Positions 11,611 through 25,800 of a stretch of DNA of 64,000 bases are shown one piece after another. Positions within the stretch are counted from its first letter, which is position 1. Every line of letters starts with the position of its first letter. The translations under genes were made by a program, and so were the position numbers. The notes beneath the pieces are model-generated. The model was not told where the DNA came from, made no database searches, and saw only the letters and a list, made by a program, of their open reading frames with translations. The DNA is from Helopsaltes ochotensis (Eukaryota; Chordata; Aves; Passeriformes; Locustellidae). The DNA lies in NCBI GenBank assembly GCA_013400155.1, contig VXBM01001077.1, positions 62,001-126,000 on the forward strand. The letters run 5' to 3'.

Positions 11611-12794
11611 TACCCGAGATTGTTAAAACTGCACATGCCCTCGTGCATCTCCTTTAAAACTCTTAGCAGCAGGCACACCTCAAGAAGCTACACAGCAGCT
11701 GTTATGGGGGTTAGATTGACGCCAGTACACCTGCAGCCAGAGTTTGACAAAAAAACGGAGCCGATGTGATCACTGAGGTTTGTGTTACTCCAGAATTCCC
11801 ACCTGGGATGCAGAACACACACTGTGCCCTGTGATACGCCACAGCCTCGGGTCATGCAAGAGCTCATCAATCCCAGGGATCAGGCACTGAAGGATCCCAC
11901 TGAACTGACACAGCCCTGAGGTGCTGTGCTCCTCAGGCCATGCTCTGCATCCCCAGCCCATTGCCCTGCCAGCCAAGCCACCCTCGCTCCAATGCTGCAG
12001 GTTCTTGGGCAGGAAACAGCCCCGGCTCAGCCTGGCTCCAAAATCAAAGCATGGCCTCATTTTCCCGAACAAGCTCTCTGCCGAACTCCAGCAATCCATC
12101 ATGCATAACAATCATCCATTACTCAACCTGTGCTTGGCACAAGGTGTGAGAATTCATGGAAAATGGGCTTTCAGAAACACTGGGAAATATCTTAAAGTGG
12201 AGAAAACGGGCAATTCTTTTTTACCAGTTACTCTCATGATGACCAAAGAAAACACCGAGCTTTCCTATGTACACTGTTGAGAGATTTAGACCATTTTTTG
12301 TATCTTATAAGGGAACAACTGCACAAAGAAAATAAAGGAACAAAATGCTTCATTTGTATCTTTTAGCACAGACTGGAAGGTAAACGCTAATTCTGGTTGC
12401 AAAAACACTCCAACTTTCCCTTCCTATGTTCTCCCGTCAGAAATTAAGTTTCCAAATGAATACAAAAATGCGGGCGAAACACTTCATTTAATTAGCTGTT
12501 CCCCAAGTCAGCCCTGTTTGTTTTTACTGTTTTGGGTTTTGTTCCGCTTTTCAATACAAAGTAGGTCAACCGCAAAATTTTTAAATATATAGTTGTAAGT
12601 AGTTTGTTTCCAGACCTGAGAGATTACAGCTTGCTAAGCCTCCAGTCCAAAAGGCAAGGAAGAGCTTGGGTCAGGGAAAGCTGCGCAGGAACCCTGAGCT
12701 GTGCACGGCCAAGCAGCAGGAGGCCGCTCACCTCTAGCAGGAGCACAGGAATTCACGACAAACAGCCCACACCGATTTTGTTCAGGACGTGCAA

Positions 12795-12800
12795 TTTATT
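12795..12800 (-). terminator. RHEB: Distal polyadenylation signal of RHEB (candidate)
   Basis: AATAAA on the minus strand, followed downstream by a GU-rich stretch (tgtgggctgtttgt), as expected for a cleavage site. It would make a 3'UTR of about 1 kb. Confidence 0.45.
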
Positions 12801-13199
12801 TTAAATGACATTTTTGTTCTCTTAACAAGTCTATGCTTGTGACCTGGATAAATCCACTCCATCCTGACAGCACTCCCAGTCACAAGTCCGCGTGAACAGT
12901 CCGTAGCGCAGGAACTCGGGGCGGCTCTGCGCACCCTTCACTCAACGGTTACAGAGGAAAAACACAGAGCAGGTTCTGACTGAAACCCAGGACTTCCCTT
13001 CCAAATAAAGCTGGCACTTGTCTCTCCTTCCCGTGACCGGGCACAAAGCAAGGCAGAGCTGCTTGGCCAGCCTGGAGTTCCAGTAGCAAAAAATATTTGG
13101 GATCACTCGCAAACAAATTCCCGAGCAATAGTCAAACAATCCATTGGCTCCAAGGATCTCACGCCTCTCCTCTTAAGGTCAGCAGGTGAACATTTTTCA

Positions 13200-13200
<1 letters not shown>

Positions 13201-13286
<86 letters not shown>
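13201..13286. repeat. Pure A86 tract (U86 in RHEB sense)
   Basis: Eighty-six uninterrupted A residues on the + strand, continuing to about 13311 as A-rich sequence broken by a few G. It lies 75-160 bases beyond the proximal RHEB polyadenylation signal. The true length may differ from the assembly because homopolymers are hard to sequence. Confidence 0.95.
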
Positions 13287-13288
<2 letters not shown>

Positions 13289-13369
13289 AGGAAAAAAAAA
13301 AGAAAAAAAAAGTTGATATGGAGTAATCAACAAAAAATTATAAACAGAACATTGAAGGTTTGCAGCTAT

Positions 13370-13375
13370 TTTATT
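13370..13375 (-). terminator. RHEB: Proximal polyadenylation signal of RHEB (candidate)
   Basis: AATAAA on the minus strand about 400 bases after the stop codon. The following minus-strand sequence is very U-rich, which suits a downstream element. Confidence 0.5.
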
Positions 13376-13778
13376 TACAAGTATACATTGAACACAAAGA
13401 AACACTGATATCCAAGCCTAGTTAATAGTAGTGTAACAATATGCATCATTTTGATGATTATTCTAACCAACAAACTACACTGAAAAATTAATGCCAGTAA
13501 AATTCTTGGTCATAATATTAAGAAATACAATATATAAATTGAAAATATGATTGCTTAAAATTTGAAAATGGAAGTGAAGCCATTTGCACAGGAGTTTAAC
13601 ATAATCTGAAGGGAAAGGCTCCAGACCAACTGTTTATCTTTCAGGTTAACAGAAGAAAAAAAAATAAAATTAAAAAAAAAGGAAAAAAAAAAGAGCATAG
13701 TTTATCCTTAAAGATAATGGGCAGTTTTGCTTCTTCAGGTAGAATGTATTCCCAGTGTTTTCAGGTTCTGCTGTGGAA

Positions 13779-13871
13779 TTACATTACTGAGCATGAAGAC
13801 TTCCCTTGTGAAGCTGCCCCATCGATTTTTTCTGCCTCCAAAATTATCCTCTTAAAAACATCAACGGCAGT
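13779..13871 (-). CDS. RHEB: RHEB exon 8, C-terminus with CaaX box
   Basis: The exon has 30 codons plus TAA. It encodes TAVDVFKRIILEAEKIDG then AASQGKSSCSVM. The last four residues are the farnesyl/methyl processing signal, with Cys181. Compared with the human protein as I know it, position 161 is Lys rather than Arg and 170 is Ile rather than Met, both mild changes in the last helix. The acceptor is tttctttgcag. Confidence 0.97.
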   Translation of the reverse strand, partial: TAVDVFKRIILEAEKIDGAASQGKSSCSVM

Positions 13872-16800
13872 CTGCAAAGAAAGAGCACACCATTAGGAGG
13901 GAAGGCGGGACTGCCCACTTCCTGAAAGGATAACTAAAAGCTCGTTAGCAGTTTTACCAACTACATCAGCAGATAAACGCACATCCAATGCTTATTCCAA
14001 AAGTGAGGAGGGCAAACACAGTAATTTTAGTTTCAAAGGGAAGTGCAAAGCCCCACCCACAGCACTCCTCGGCAGGGAGGGCAGGCACAAACTGAGCCAG
14101 AAGCCAGACTCACAACAGAGCTGATAACTGTAATCACCTTACTTTGCATGGTGAGCCTGCCCTGAGGGACGGACAGCACGGAAGGTTTGGCTGCTGCGCT
14201 GCTCTAGAGAATAAACCAACCCGTTTGCTCTCAGAAATCTTTAAAATAGTGAATAATCACAGAAGGCAGCAGATTTTTCAGCTCTCAACGCTCACTTTGC
14301 ATAGCTCAATATGAGGGGTGACTTCACTACGCTTGATTTTCTCATTGTCCCTATGAGTAAGATCAGTATTAGACACGGTGCAAGGGCACAAGTGGAAAGC
14401 ACAAGCTGAACTATCACTAATATTAAGCAATATCTTTTGTTAAAGCCTCCTGAGAGAAATGGGGTTACATTTTAAATAGCCTGAATTGCATGACTAGAGC
14501 TTCAGTGTGTGAATCTTCATCCAATCTCTGGACAGCCAGTTCAGGAATTCCAAGCACAGGAAAGTATATCCATTATATAAAAGCAGTCATGCTAGGAAGA
14601 GGCTAAAAAGGGGGTTTTGTTGGTTTTAATCAGCAGGCTGAAGAGCACCCTGTGATTTATGGCTACATATTCTGATTTAACAGATGTTTTTCCACCTCCA
14701 CAAGACATAATTCTTGACTGGATCACTTCCAAATTAATCTCATTGACTGAAGTCCCATAGCAATCTTAATAAGATTAGACCTAATGTTGAAGTTTCCCAC
14801 ATTTATACTGTTTGTGCACAGTACGATCTCTGGAACTATTTAAAGTACTTCATCAGCTGGCAAATAGGGTATTCCTCCCTATAATGGAGTTTCCTGCAAT
14901 CCCAACAGAACCTGACAGAAGTGGCTCATTAGTTCAGTAATGATACAACACATTTCCTAGGCAAATTAAGAATTTAGGGGAACCATGGTCAGGACTGCAG
15001 TTGCTCTCAAACTGCTTCTACTTACGAAGAGTTCCCCTTAATCAAAACCTAGTGATGCACTCATTTACAAATATACTGCACCACCGTTTGCTTTGAGTCA
15101 AAATTTTCAACAGTTTCATTTTAATACACAAGTTCTTTTTGCCCACATTTCACAGCACCCATTAAAAAACCTCTACAACTTACTCTGTCAACCAAAAAGC
15201 TGCACATTCCCTGTCAAAGATATGCTGCTTGAAGCAGTAAGATGTAGGCGTTCACAGGGTTTGTCAATTCATTTCACAGAAAATATGTTTTCATCAGGAA
15301 GGTTTAATTACTGTCCTACAATGAACGCCTTGGAATTTGTAACAGCTCAAATGTGCTGAAGAGTTTTAGACTGCACCTTTAAACAACACAGGAAGATGTT
15401 TTATGACAAGGAATAAAGGATGCAGCCAGACTTTATATGCATCTGCCTCCATATGGTCCAATTATGGAATGTGGGTCACACCTAGCCCACAGAAAGCCAT
15501 CTGGCTTTTTCCTCTACCTTTCTTCCAGAGTAAACAAAAGAGATGCCAGCCTGGGCAACACCTGCTGCCCACAGAGCCCAGCAGCGAGCAGGGGACACCA
15601 GAGGCTCAGCTGCTGCTGCAGATGTGCCCTCAGTGTGAGCAGGACAGGCAGCTGGGGAGGCAGATTCCCTGCACAGCCAGGAATGTGCTGCCAGGAGCCA
15701 GGAGGAAGGTGCAACCACCCAAATCCAGCCCACAGTGCCAGAGTCAGCCTTTGGCAACTGTTTTATTATTTCAAAGAGGAAACTCTCGGCTGCTCTCACT
15801 CCTGGTTTGTCCCAGCACAGAACTGGGCACAGGAATTTGAACAACAGCCAGGTAAAAGAGTTTTTTTTTTCCCCACATCCTTTGCCAGTCCAAATGTGTC
15901 AGATCCCTGGATTCCAAACTACTCTGAAGCATTTACTAAGCAGTGCATCTTCTGAGCCCCAAGAGGAAGCTGCCCTTGAAAAAAGATGTCCAGCCGAGCA
16001 ACTGCTTTTTAAGAGAGCTCCATTTCAGTAAAAAGCAAATTTTTTGCCACTTCCTTGCTCCTTTTGCAATTTATCTAATGCATGATGAACACAATTTAGT
16101 TCCTTGTTACTTCCTAAATTCTTCCAATAGAAGTTGGCTTCCAGCTTCAGCTGGGTTTAAGACCACTTTGGATTCTGGCTGTATTTCCCAGAGTGACTTT
16201 ACTGTACTGGGATTAAGATGAAGCACTCTACTACTGCCTAGGTGACACTGAGTAGGGAATTCCACAAGAAAGGGTTTGAAGTTCCTGAAGTTAGCCAAAG
16301 CAGTTCAACATGTCTGGTAACAATTAAGCAGCTTGAGAAGATGTGACAGTAACAGCCCAGCAGTCATCTCAAAGAGGTTTTTCACATTAAGTGTCAGGAT
16401 TTCCTTCCCAAAGCCCAGGGATTTCCCGTGATGACTGACATGTTGGTGATATGCAGGCTCCTCCCAAAGTCCTACCAGGTCATCCATGGCTGCAGGAGCT
16501 GGCATATACTCAAGTCTATCTTGATCTTCATCTTGACCTTGACCTGTCCTGCCAGCCACCATCATTTATCATCACTGCAGCTTTAATCTTTACCTCTCTC
16601 ACTTTCCATCTACTCCAAGTCATGCCACTTCTGGGACATGTTATCTTTTGGTAACTCTTGGCAGAATAGGGATAGTTTCTTTAAACTGATTTATAGAACA
16701 ATTTTAATTGCCCAGTAAAACTGGGTTATGCTCCTTGGACTCTTACACGTGCTCTAAAAAGGATTTTTTTGGGGGGCTGGAGGGTTAAAGCAGGAAGGTA

Positions 16801-19800
16801 GAAAAGGGGGTAAAGAGCCTTTGCTATCAGGGACACGCCCACTCCTCACCACTGTGAAGAACATCATGTACACAACCAATCTCAGACCGGCACACCAGGA
16901 ATTGCCACATTTCTGCTCCAAATCCTCCAAATACAGATGGGTTTGGTTTCAGAGAATTAACAGATGTTCCCTCAGTCAAGAACGTTTGAACTCTCTGCTC
17001 AAGTTCCAAATCCCTTATCCAGTTTAAGGATAAGGTTCATGCCTTAAGCATAAATCAGCTTTCTGTTAAGCAAACAGATGCTGAAGCACTTTTGGAAGGA
17101 GTTTGGAATTAATCTGGATAATCGAGTTACATTTGCAGTACCAAGCCAGTACAGGTGATTATTTGGAACATTAATGCAAAAAGTACCAACAGACTTCTTT
17201 TTCCAGTAATGTTGGCTTACGTAAGGTGAACACAGTACCAGGAAAATGACAACAAGCTTGTTACCAAGTTCAAAACAAACCTTTTTGCCCCCCCAAAGCA
17301 AACACAGTTTCAGAGTAAGAGAAGATGCCCTGTCCTGACACAAGTCTCTATATCAGCTCTTTTGATCCTATCAGATTAGGATTTGGAGGAGAAAACCCAA
17401 ATGAGTTCAGAAGTGCTCCTGGTCCAACTCACAGGGAGGGATGCTACAATGCCTGGAGTCTCCTCTTCCCCCAGCACCCCACAGCTCCAGACTCCACATG
17501 TGGCTCTCAAAACTCAATCCTCCACCTCTTTAGAACTGGAGATGTGTGAGAAGACTGAGGCAGCTGTGCCAGTGTTGGGCTCCTTCACACTGTATTCCAC
17601 ACATCCCAAGCCTCCAAAGGAAGCACGCTGGAGAGCCTGAAGAATGGTCACATGCTGTGGGTGCCCGTCTCAGAAGTGACATCTGATTTGCCAGACTTCT
17701 GAAGATGGACAAATTTACCAAGTGTATTCTACAGGAGGCATGAAGCAGGAATTTTGTTCAGACACCTGCCTCTAACAACCTGTTGCTAAATCCAGAGGGA
17801 TGGAATTTACAGTGACTAGTGATGACTATTCTGAAGGATCCTGCAGAAAGGAAAACCTTTTGACAGCCAGGACGCACAGGACTTCTGAATTCTTTAGGTG
17901 GGATTTGTACAGGACTGTGCAGGATTTTGAATATCTGACATACAACTGCTATTTTGACTTCCCTGAAGGGTACCATGTTTGATATATAAACTCCAGCTGG
18001 CAGTTTAACTTAATACAGGAGCACAAATACATGGCAGTACAGGGGACTTGGTCAGTGCAGCAAGTTAACACACAGGATGTACCAAGCATCCTACAAAGCT
18101 TGTAGCTTCTTTACATAAATAAATCTGACTTTTTTCTTCTTGGTTCAAGAACAATAAAAACTCGAGGAAAGTTACCAGTGAGATGTTCTTCTGCTGGATA
18201 TGAATTGCTGTGGTGTTACACATTGTGAACATGTGCCAAATGAAAAAGAGCACAGGCAACAGCTTTGCCTAATACAGAAATATGAAGTCATTTAAAAAAG
18301 GGGTGGGAAAAAAGATCAGACATTTTTAACAGGTTTATTCTTTACACTGTCAATATAATTTCCTTTGGTATGCATTTGAAGCTTTCCAGTACACAGAGAA
18401 AATATTGAGAAATTTCATGCTTCCATCATGCCCAGTTTTGACAAGCCAGAAACAGAAATACTGATAAACTAACTCCAAGTTTTCTGTATCTGGTGGCAAA
18501 AAAAATAATCCAAGTTTTCCCTTCAGGGAAAAATCCAACTTTACTCAAGTAACTTGTAGAATTGTTGACCATAAACATCAGACAAAATGATTATTCCTCC
18601 ATTAGGGAGACTGAGCCTGACCAGCACCTTGAAACATGAGGTTCATCCTCTCACAGCAACTCACTGCTCTGCCAGCAATGACTCCTGTTTAAGGTAACAG
18701 ACCCTGTTCCACCCACCCCATGGATGTGAGTTTTAATTGGTCACTAAGCGTTCTGATATGTTCAGTGAAGCTGAACTTTCAGTTCTTCATTTCCTCCTCC
18801 CATTGACAGTTGCAGGGAAAAACTTGTGTATATAAACCTGAGTGCAGACAGCTGTTCTGCTTCCATCTACACAAAATATCTGTATAGTGCATGCAAATAT
18901 TTTAGCTTCCTTTATTTAGTAAAACTCTGAGTCATTCATTACATTTGAATAAAGTGATTCTTAAATCCATTACCTGATTTTCTTTAGCAGAAGATTCCAA
19001 GAAAGCTGCATTCCAAGACTCTGCTAAAGCTTTCCCTTCTTCATAGCTGATCACCCTGATCAGAGAAAGAAAAATATGTTTCTTATAACTTGCAGAAGAA
19101 TTGGAATCTGATATGTTAAGAAATACCTCAGAGTACCAAAGCACTTAAGTGCATTGTAATAGGAATGTCTTGTGAAGTCTGATCCAAAGCATTTGCTTTT
19201 GGCTGCTGTCAAACGCATTTCTGGGCCAGGTAAAACTGCTCTGTGACTCAGACGAGCAGTTGTCCCAAAGTATTGCTTTGTTTTCATTATCTGTAATATC
19301 ATCTGGTATTGCTGCTGTGACAAATACACTTCTGTTACTTACTTTGAAAAAAACCCAGAGTGTTAAATGACTGTCCCTGGACCCTCACAGCAAAAATCAA
19401 CATTACAACAGAAGTTCACGGCTCGTAGTTCACATTCTGCACACAATTCCTTTGCCAGTAACTTATTTTAACCTACGATTTGACTTCAGCTCTGGAAAGC
19501 CAAGAACAAACCCAGCGCGTTGCAGCCACAGGAATGCAGGCTGCTGCCTTGCATTTCCCACATTCTGGAGTTCACATACCGTTCCATATGCAGGTCTTTT
19601 TTATTTCCAACCAGCATAATGGGTATTCTGTGAAAGAAAGTTCAGAACTTCAGAACAGTTACAGTATACTGAACAAAGCACTAGCAACATGCCTGCAATG
19701 AAATGAGATGAAAGTGTCACTACTTACTGGACTTTTCCCACCATATCCAATAACTTGCCATGGATAACTTTTATCACTTCAAAACTGCAAAATAAAGGGA

Positions 19801-22800
19801 TGAAGTCACACATGCACTCTGATGTTTATCCTCAATACCCAATACACAAGCAATTAAATGCATATGTAGGTTGTGTTTAAAACTTACTCTATGTATGCAC
19901 AACTACAAAGATGCTGGAGGTCTTACCCGTTTGTGTAACAACAGCAAACTGGTCCCAGCAGCAGCAGAGACCAGCCTGAGCCTACCCTTACGGCCTCCCC
20001 AGTTATGGTATTCATAGAAATAAATAACATTACCCAGGACTGATGCATCTAACACAGAATCACCCCAAGTCCCTCCCACCTCTCATCTGGTTTGTATCTG
20101 CAGTGAGAAATCTAACTGCTGCAGTCCAACAATCCTGGATGAGTATGTCAAATTAAAACAAATTGGAAGAAAAAGTAATTAGTTAGGCAAGCTCCATCTT
20201 AAACGAACACGTTGTTTTTCATGAACATTTAGTTCATATATAATCACTATTTATGTAAAATCCAAAAGGAGCCAAAATTCTAATTTTCTATGGAAAGTGA
20301 GTAAACTGATCTGCAAGATGGCACTGAAACAGTAATTATTCAAATACTCTTTGTTTGTTCCCCTACCATGTAGGTGAAGTTTGGATGACAGGAGATAAGA
20401 AGCAGTACTGTAGAATATCAAGTCAAAAACCTCACTAAAAAATCCACTGCATTTGACATTCAGTACTTTTGAGAACAAGCTATAAACAGGGTTGAAGGGC
20501 AGATGTTGCACTCCTCTGGTTACACTACGGAAAAAATGCTGGTACATGAAGTGCATAACTGAAGAGAGGCACAGGCTCGGGGATGAGACACGCAACTAGA
20601 CAACAGAAAAAGGACCAAACTTTTCCAATTTCCAAGGTTGTTAGCTACAGGCAGTGTCATGAGTTGCACTGCATTTCAATTAGAATTGAAACTCTTAAAA
20701 ATAGAGCAGCAAACACACTTCCAGCTCAGAGCAAAGACCTGGTGCCTAAAAACGCCATTCAAAGCAGTAAAACCTCTCACTTCTGGAACAACTCTACAAT
20801 ATTTAAGATGGATTTTCTGTCAAGTAGGTCAATTTGTTTGACTCCAGCAATAATATTTGAGACTGTGTGGAACACAATGCTTCTCCACGCTCAGCTCATA
20901 GTTTCAGTGTATCCTATCAAGAAAATGAGTTCTTTGTAAACAGAAGCATGACTTGGTCTGGCACGATTGCTACTGGTAACTCAAGCAGGATACTACAGAT
21001 TACACTGTGGAAAATGTGGAATCAATGAAAGCACTTTAGGGACACAAGGAGGACTAGTTGAAAATTATAATCTAATATAAATAGCTGAAAGAGGACTAGT
21101 GAAATTTCAGTCTTGAGAGCTCATCTTGGATGCTCATAATTATTAAGAAAATAAGAGTTGAATGGAGCTTGGCTGTGACAGAGTCAAGAGGCATTGGCAT
21201 ACACAGAATAACGTTACCCTGCAAACTGAAAGAATAAAAATGCTACCAAAAAACCCCATCTGCTATAGACCACAAAACAGTTTCTCAGTCCAAAGCAAGG
21301 AGAAAGATCTTAGCACCCTATCCACAGACTAACTGAATCCCTAGATCAGTACAATCACTGCTTCCTTTCCCCCATTTGGTGTGCTGTTTCCAGCTAAGAA
21401 AAACGCCACCCCGCAGCACAGCACCCTGGCGAGTCCTTGCCTGAGGCTCCCTTCTCCAATGCTGCCAAGGTGTTCTTGAACCTGGGCTCTCCAATGCCCC
21501 ACTTTGGGTATCTGCTTGTCTAACATTGTTCACAAGCTTCCTTTCGTAGTGAAAATACTACGAATAAAAAGCTGGCCCTTGTTACCAGACTAAGGTGGAA
21601 ACCACGGGAGAAGTGCTATTTAAACTCCAACACAATTCTGACACAGAAACAAGTTGCTAAGAACTGCCAGGAATCTAACTGGCTTGACCAATTAATGTTC
21701 TAGAAAGCTTTCCAAATTAATAACGTTGAAAAGAGCAAGGACAAAAAGGAGCAAGGACTGACCAATCCAAAAATAGCACCATCACATCAAGCTGTGAAAC
21801 TGTGAGATTTGGAGACTGTAAGAGGTCCCTTCCAGCTCTGTCAAGCAAATGGGTTACAGCAAACAGCTCAATGTGTGAAGTACAAAAAAAAAAACCACAT
21901 TACTAGCTGTCAGATAAATGTGTTACACAAAATCATGGAGACTAGAAAGATACAAAATTGGAATTTAATTAAGCTGAACTAGAGCAAAAGCCTTCCAGTG
22001 ACCTTGCTGCTGAGAGCCTGGGAATATGAAAAATGTAGGGCATTAGCTTTCATTCAAGTCCTATTAAAACTTCCCACTGGAAGCTAACAGGGAAGCTGAG
22101 AACTTTAAAAAGAGCATTTCTACCAAGTCTGCTGTCAAAGCTCTTGCCCAGCTGAATCAATATTTGGATCAATACAGACACTTTGACAGAAGTCAGGACA
22201 GATGATGACTGATCTCATTGTCTGGGCGAGTCATCAAAGCTACCAGAGCACTGTGGAAGATCTTTCCTGTCACCTAAACACTGCCTTGATGCAGAACACA
22301 AGGAATTGAACAAACCAGGATCATGAACACTTTGAAATTTGAAGAAGGAAACAACAATAAAAACTTGCAATAAACTGATAAAGATTAAATACTGATGAAA
22401 AGACTTTTGACCTACAGCCTTAACCCAGCCTGTCCTGTTTGTATTTTTTCCATTACTTGGTTTAACTGACTGAATGCTACCACTGAAAACATCTTCATTT
22501 CTTCACCTGGTGAGCTCAAGACATCCTGAGGCAACAACTGGAGTGGCTGAGAAAGAACATATGTTCTTTAGCTACCAAACAGGAACAGCACAGGGTGCAG
22601 AATCCTCTGAGTGATGCACACTGGTTTCAGTCAAAGGCCCTTCTGTCCTCACAGCACCCATTTATCAGTGAACTTTGCTGTATTTGCTTTAGGAGTGGAG
22701 CACTGACTACTTAAGGCAGAGAATTCTGACTCCTATTTCATACAAGTTTTGCACCAACACTGAACTTCTAACTAAAACCCCAGACTCAAGAGAGTTTGGT

Positions 22801-25800
22801 AGTTTCGTATCTCTAGACACACATTAAAGCCTAATGTGTGCTTGCCCTTCTCTACTTCAGAACTGAAGATGAAAACCAAGAACGAAGAACTGTGAAGTCT
22901 GTTGAACATTAAAGACCTTGCAAGAAGCAGAAGTTTATAACCAGATTGCATCCTTCCTTTGAGAAGGAAAAAGAGCCAACAGGCAAGTTACTTTGCCTGT
23001 ATTTTATGACAGTCTATCAAAGAGCTAGAAATGACCAGTTTTGTTTGATTCAGAGGAAAATATATGAAACACTTCAGCACTTGTAAAATCTCATCAGCTG
23101 CCTTGAAAGTAGAAGGGAAGCATGAACCTCTCTTGTACTGGATAAGACTGAAAGGTCTCTTAATCACTTTCTTCAAACAAATATTTTAGAAAATATTCTT
23201 CTGACCTAATAAAGATGCTGTACAATATTAGAAAATCAACACCTATTCAAGGATAAGCAGTATTTAAACAAAGCAAGATGACCAGAGAAAGGGAGGAAAT
23301 AACAGAAGATGACAAAGGCACACAAAGGCTGATGCATCTTGCATGATTCCCTGCAGGATGGACTCTGGACAGGGAACAGCACAGACAAGAGGAATACTCT
23401 GGGACAACCTTCAGGGAGGATTATTTGCTGCAGCATGCCAAGAGGGGGTCTACAGTCCAAAAGTCATCTACTGCTGTTTATATGAACATTTCTATGGTTA
23501 ATCAGGACAATTCAATACAAGGAATCAAAGGAATCTCAGTACCGTAAAAGCTACAAGCCTGAAGGGATGATCTAGCAACTAATTGGGTACTTCATGCAAA
23601 CGTACAGTGCCCTTCAGCTTCGTGTTTAGGTCTGCCTTTGTATCTGATGCAAGAGCAACAAACTTCTTGTTTCTGAAATGATCCTTTGTACCTTTACTTA
23701 CACCTCAAAACAACATAGTTTAACACTGTCTCATTTCTTACATGGTACCTTGCACATTAGTCTGCCAAGTCTCTGTGACATTTGGGTCTGAGGGGCCATT
23801 TCTGAAAAAACACTAATATTCACTCCTACTATACTTCTAAGGTAGAGAGATTAATTGGAATAATCACACATAAAAATATAGCAGAGGCAGGAGCTAAACC
23901 CAGAAAACATTTAAGGAGAAGAACACAAACAGAATTTATTACCTTTTTATTGACGTGACTGAATAAACAAGAATGTAGCCATTGATGTCTATGGAGTACG
24001 TCTGAGGAAATATGGAGTATTCATCCTGTAGAAGGAGTATTGCATTGAAAATTAGGGTGCCACAGGTCAGACCTTGATGCCATCAGATCACCATCAGGTA
24101 AGCTGGTCATATCTCTGAGACATTTTGTATAGTGAGTACTTTCAAAACTTTTTTATCATAATGTCACGTGCAGCATCTTTACCAAACTAAGAGAAAGCTA
24201 AAAGTCTGTCTGTATACTCTACAATTTAATCTACAGCTTTTATGGTTTATTCCCTCTAAGACTATGGATGAGCTGAAGCTCTTCCCAATCCTCTTACCCT
24301 GCTTAATTATCTGTTTGTATTAGTACAAAACATTCACTCTGTCCCACCACTAATTAGCAATTATGCCTCTTATCTTGCTGGCGATGCATTTCAAAATCTT
24401 AATTTCAACAGCTGAGAACAGGATCTAGCAGTTTGTAATTTCAAGTAACACTGATCACATCTAAATTACCTAAGGAATCTGGTAGGAAGTGAATAATTAT
24501 GGCTTACTAACAAATGCTTATCAAATGCAAAAAATACAGTTATTAGTTGCTTTATGATAACTGTAAGTTTACATTATAGGATAAGTGTTTAGATAAATAA
24601 ATAACCAGACAAAACCACCAGAAACTTACTCAGTGAATTTATTAGTCCCTTAGAAAAGGAACTGACCAAATAGACAAACAAAACAGACTGACATACCACA
24701 GGTAATGCAACACAAATACTATGAATCCAATGTCAAAAACCTGTTCCAACATATATTCCCAGGAAACGTTTCCACTTCCACAAGAACCATACTTCCTAAT
24801 GTATAAGTTCTCAAATTGTTAAACCGATGCCTTTGAAGACGTTAATTTTAGCTGAAGATCAAATAACCTCTCTGTTATTGTCATGGCTGAACAGATGGAG
24901 CAGTGCAATCACACAGCTTAAATCTAGACAGCCAAAAGGAATCAAACTTCCCTCACTGGCAGAAAAGGAAAAACTCTTTATAAATCAACTTCACAGATCC
25001 AACCAAAAAAAGTTTGAAAGAGTAACACTTGGCAAAAGCTGCCCTCATTTGCCTTTATTGCTACACACTGAGGGCAGCCCTCCCCCATCTCCTCTGAAAT
25101 GCCAAAGTGCCACTCCAGTTGAATGTGAAATCCCAAAGTCAATACAGAAGCTAAGTCTGCGTAAAAAAGGTGAAAGTGCAACTCTGCAGTGACTTGACTT
25201 TACCCGGAATTTCCCAGGACTGCCCCAACTGGAATTTGGTGTTAGGTAAGATTTTCTTTTACATCCCTCTTCTGTGACCCTGAATCAAGACCTCTGTTGA
25301 ACTGAACTGCACAAATCTTAGTAAATAACCAGGAAAGTAAACAGGCAGAGGAGAAATACCAAGAAAAATAAGTGTCATAATCCAAACTGTTCCTAATTCA
25401 TGACGTTACTTTTAGCTTGTTAGGAGATGAAAGGAAAGCTGCTATGCTCACTGGAACTTATGGGTCAAATTAAGAAATTTGTCAAGTGATTAAACAAATG
25501 TTGCTACAACTTTTCAAGCCATAGCCAAGTTTTCAAAAGCATGTAACAAATCTGCAATATGATTCTTGCTGTGCTTATACACATGAGGACTCCCTATGGG
25601 CCATTAAGCAAGACAGACCTGAGAAAGAAATCTGTCCAAGCCACACCTTCCATAGCCCAACATCATCTCTCCCCTCTAACCCTGTGCGCCAGTTCAAATC
25701 GTTCCATGAAGAATTAAATCTGAAAATAACCACAGGCTGGGAAAGAAGCTATTTAGGTTCCATAACACTGTATAACATGAAATCAATCCTCAGCAATAGA

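Larger units (their letters stand above)
6300..12774. other. Intergenic region between CRYGN promoter and RHEB 3' end
   Basis: I see no gene here. Apart from two antisense CR1 fragments (10.5 and 11.3-11.6 kb), the region is mixed-composition DNA with only short, unrecognisable open frames on both strands. Confidence 0.6.
12775..13778 (-). other. RHEB: RHEB 3'UTR (extent approximate)
   Basis: The region lies immediately downstream of the RHEB stop codon on the minus strand. Two AATAAA signals are present, at 13370-13375 and 12795-12800, giving either a UTR of about 430 bases or one of about 1 kb. In the long form the message would contain a U run of 86 bases. Which end is used cannot be told from sequence. 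Confidence 0.5.

Noticed and set aside
15437..15955. Plus-strand open frame of 172 codons, with a second one of 145 codons overlapping it
   Set aside because: It lies within RHEB intron 7 on the opposite strand. Overlapping frames are similarly open and no family features are present.
21790..21850. Possible CR1 3' end (GGTCCCTTCCAGCTCT)
   Set aside because: Only about 16 bases match and the flanks do not continue the element.
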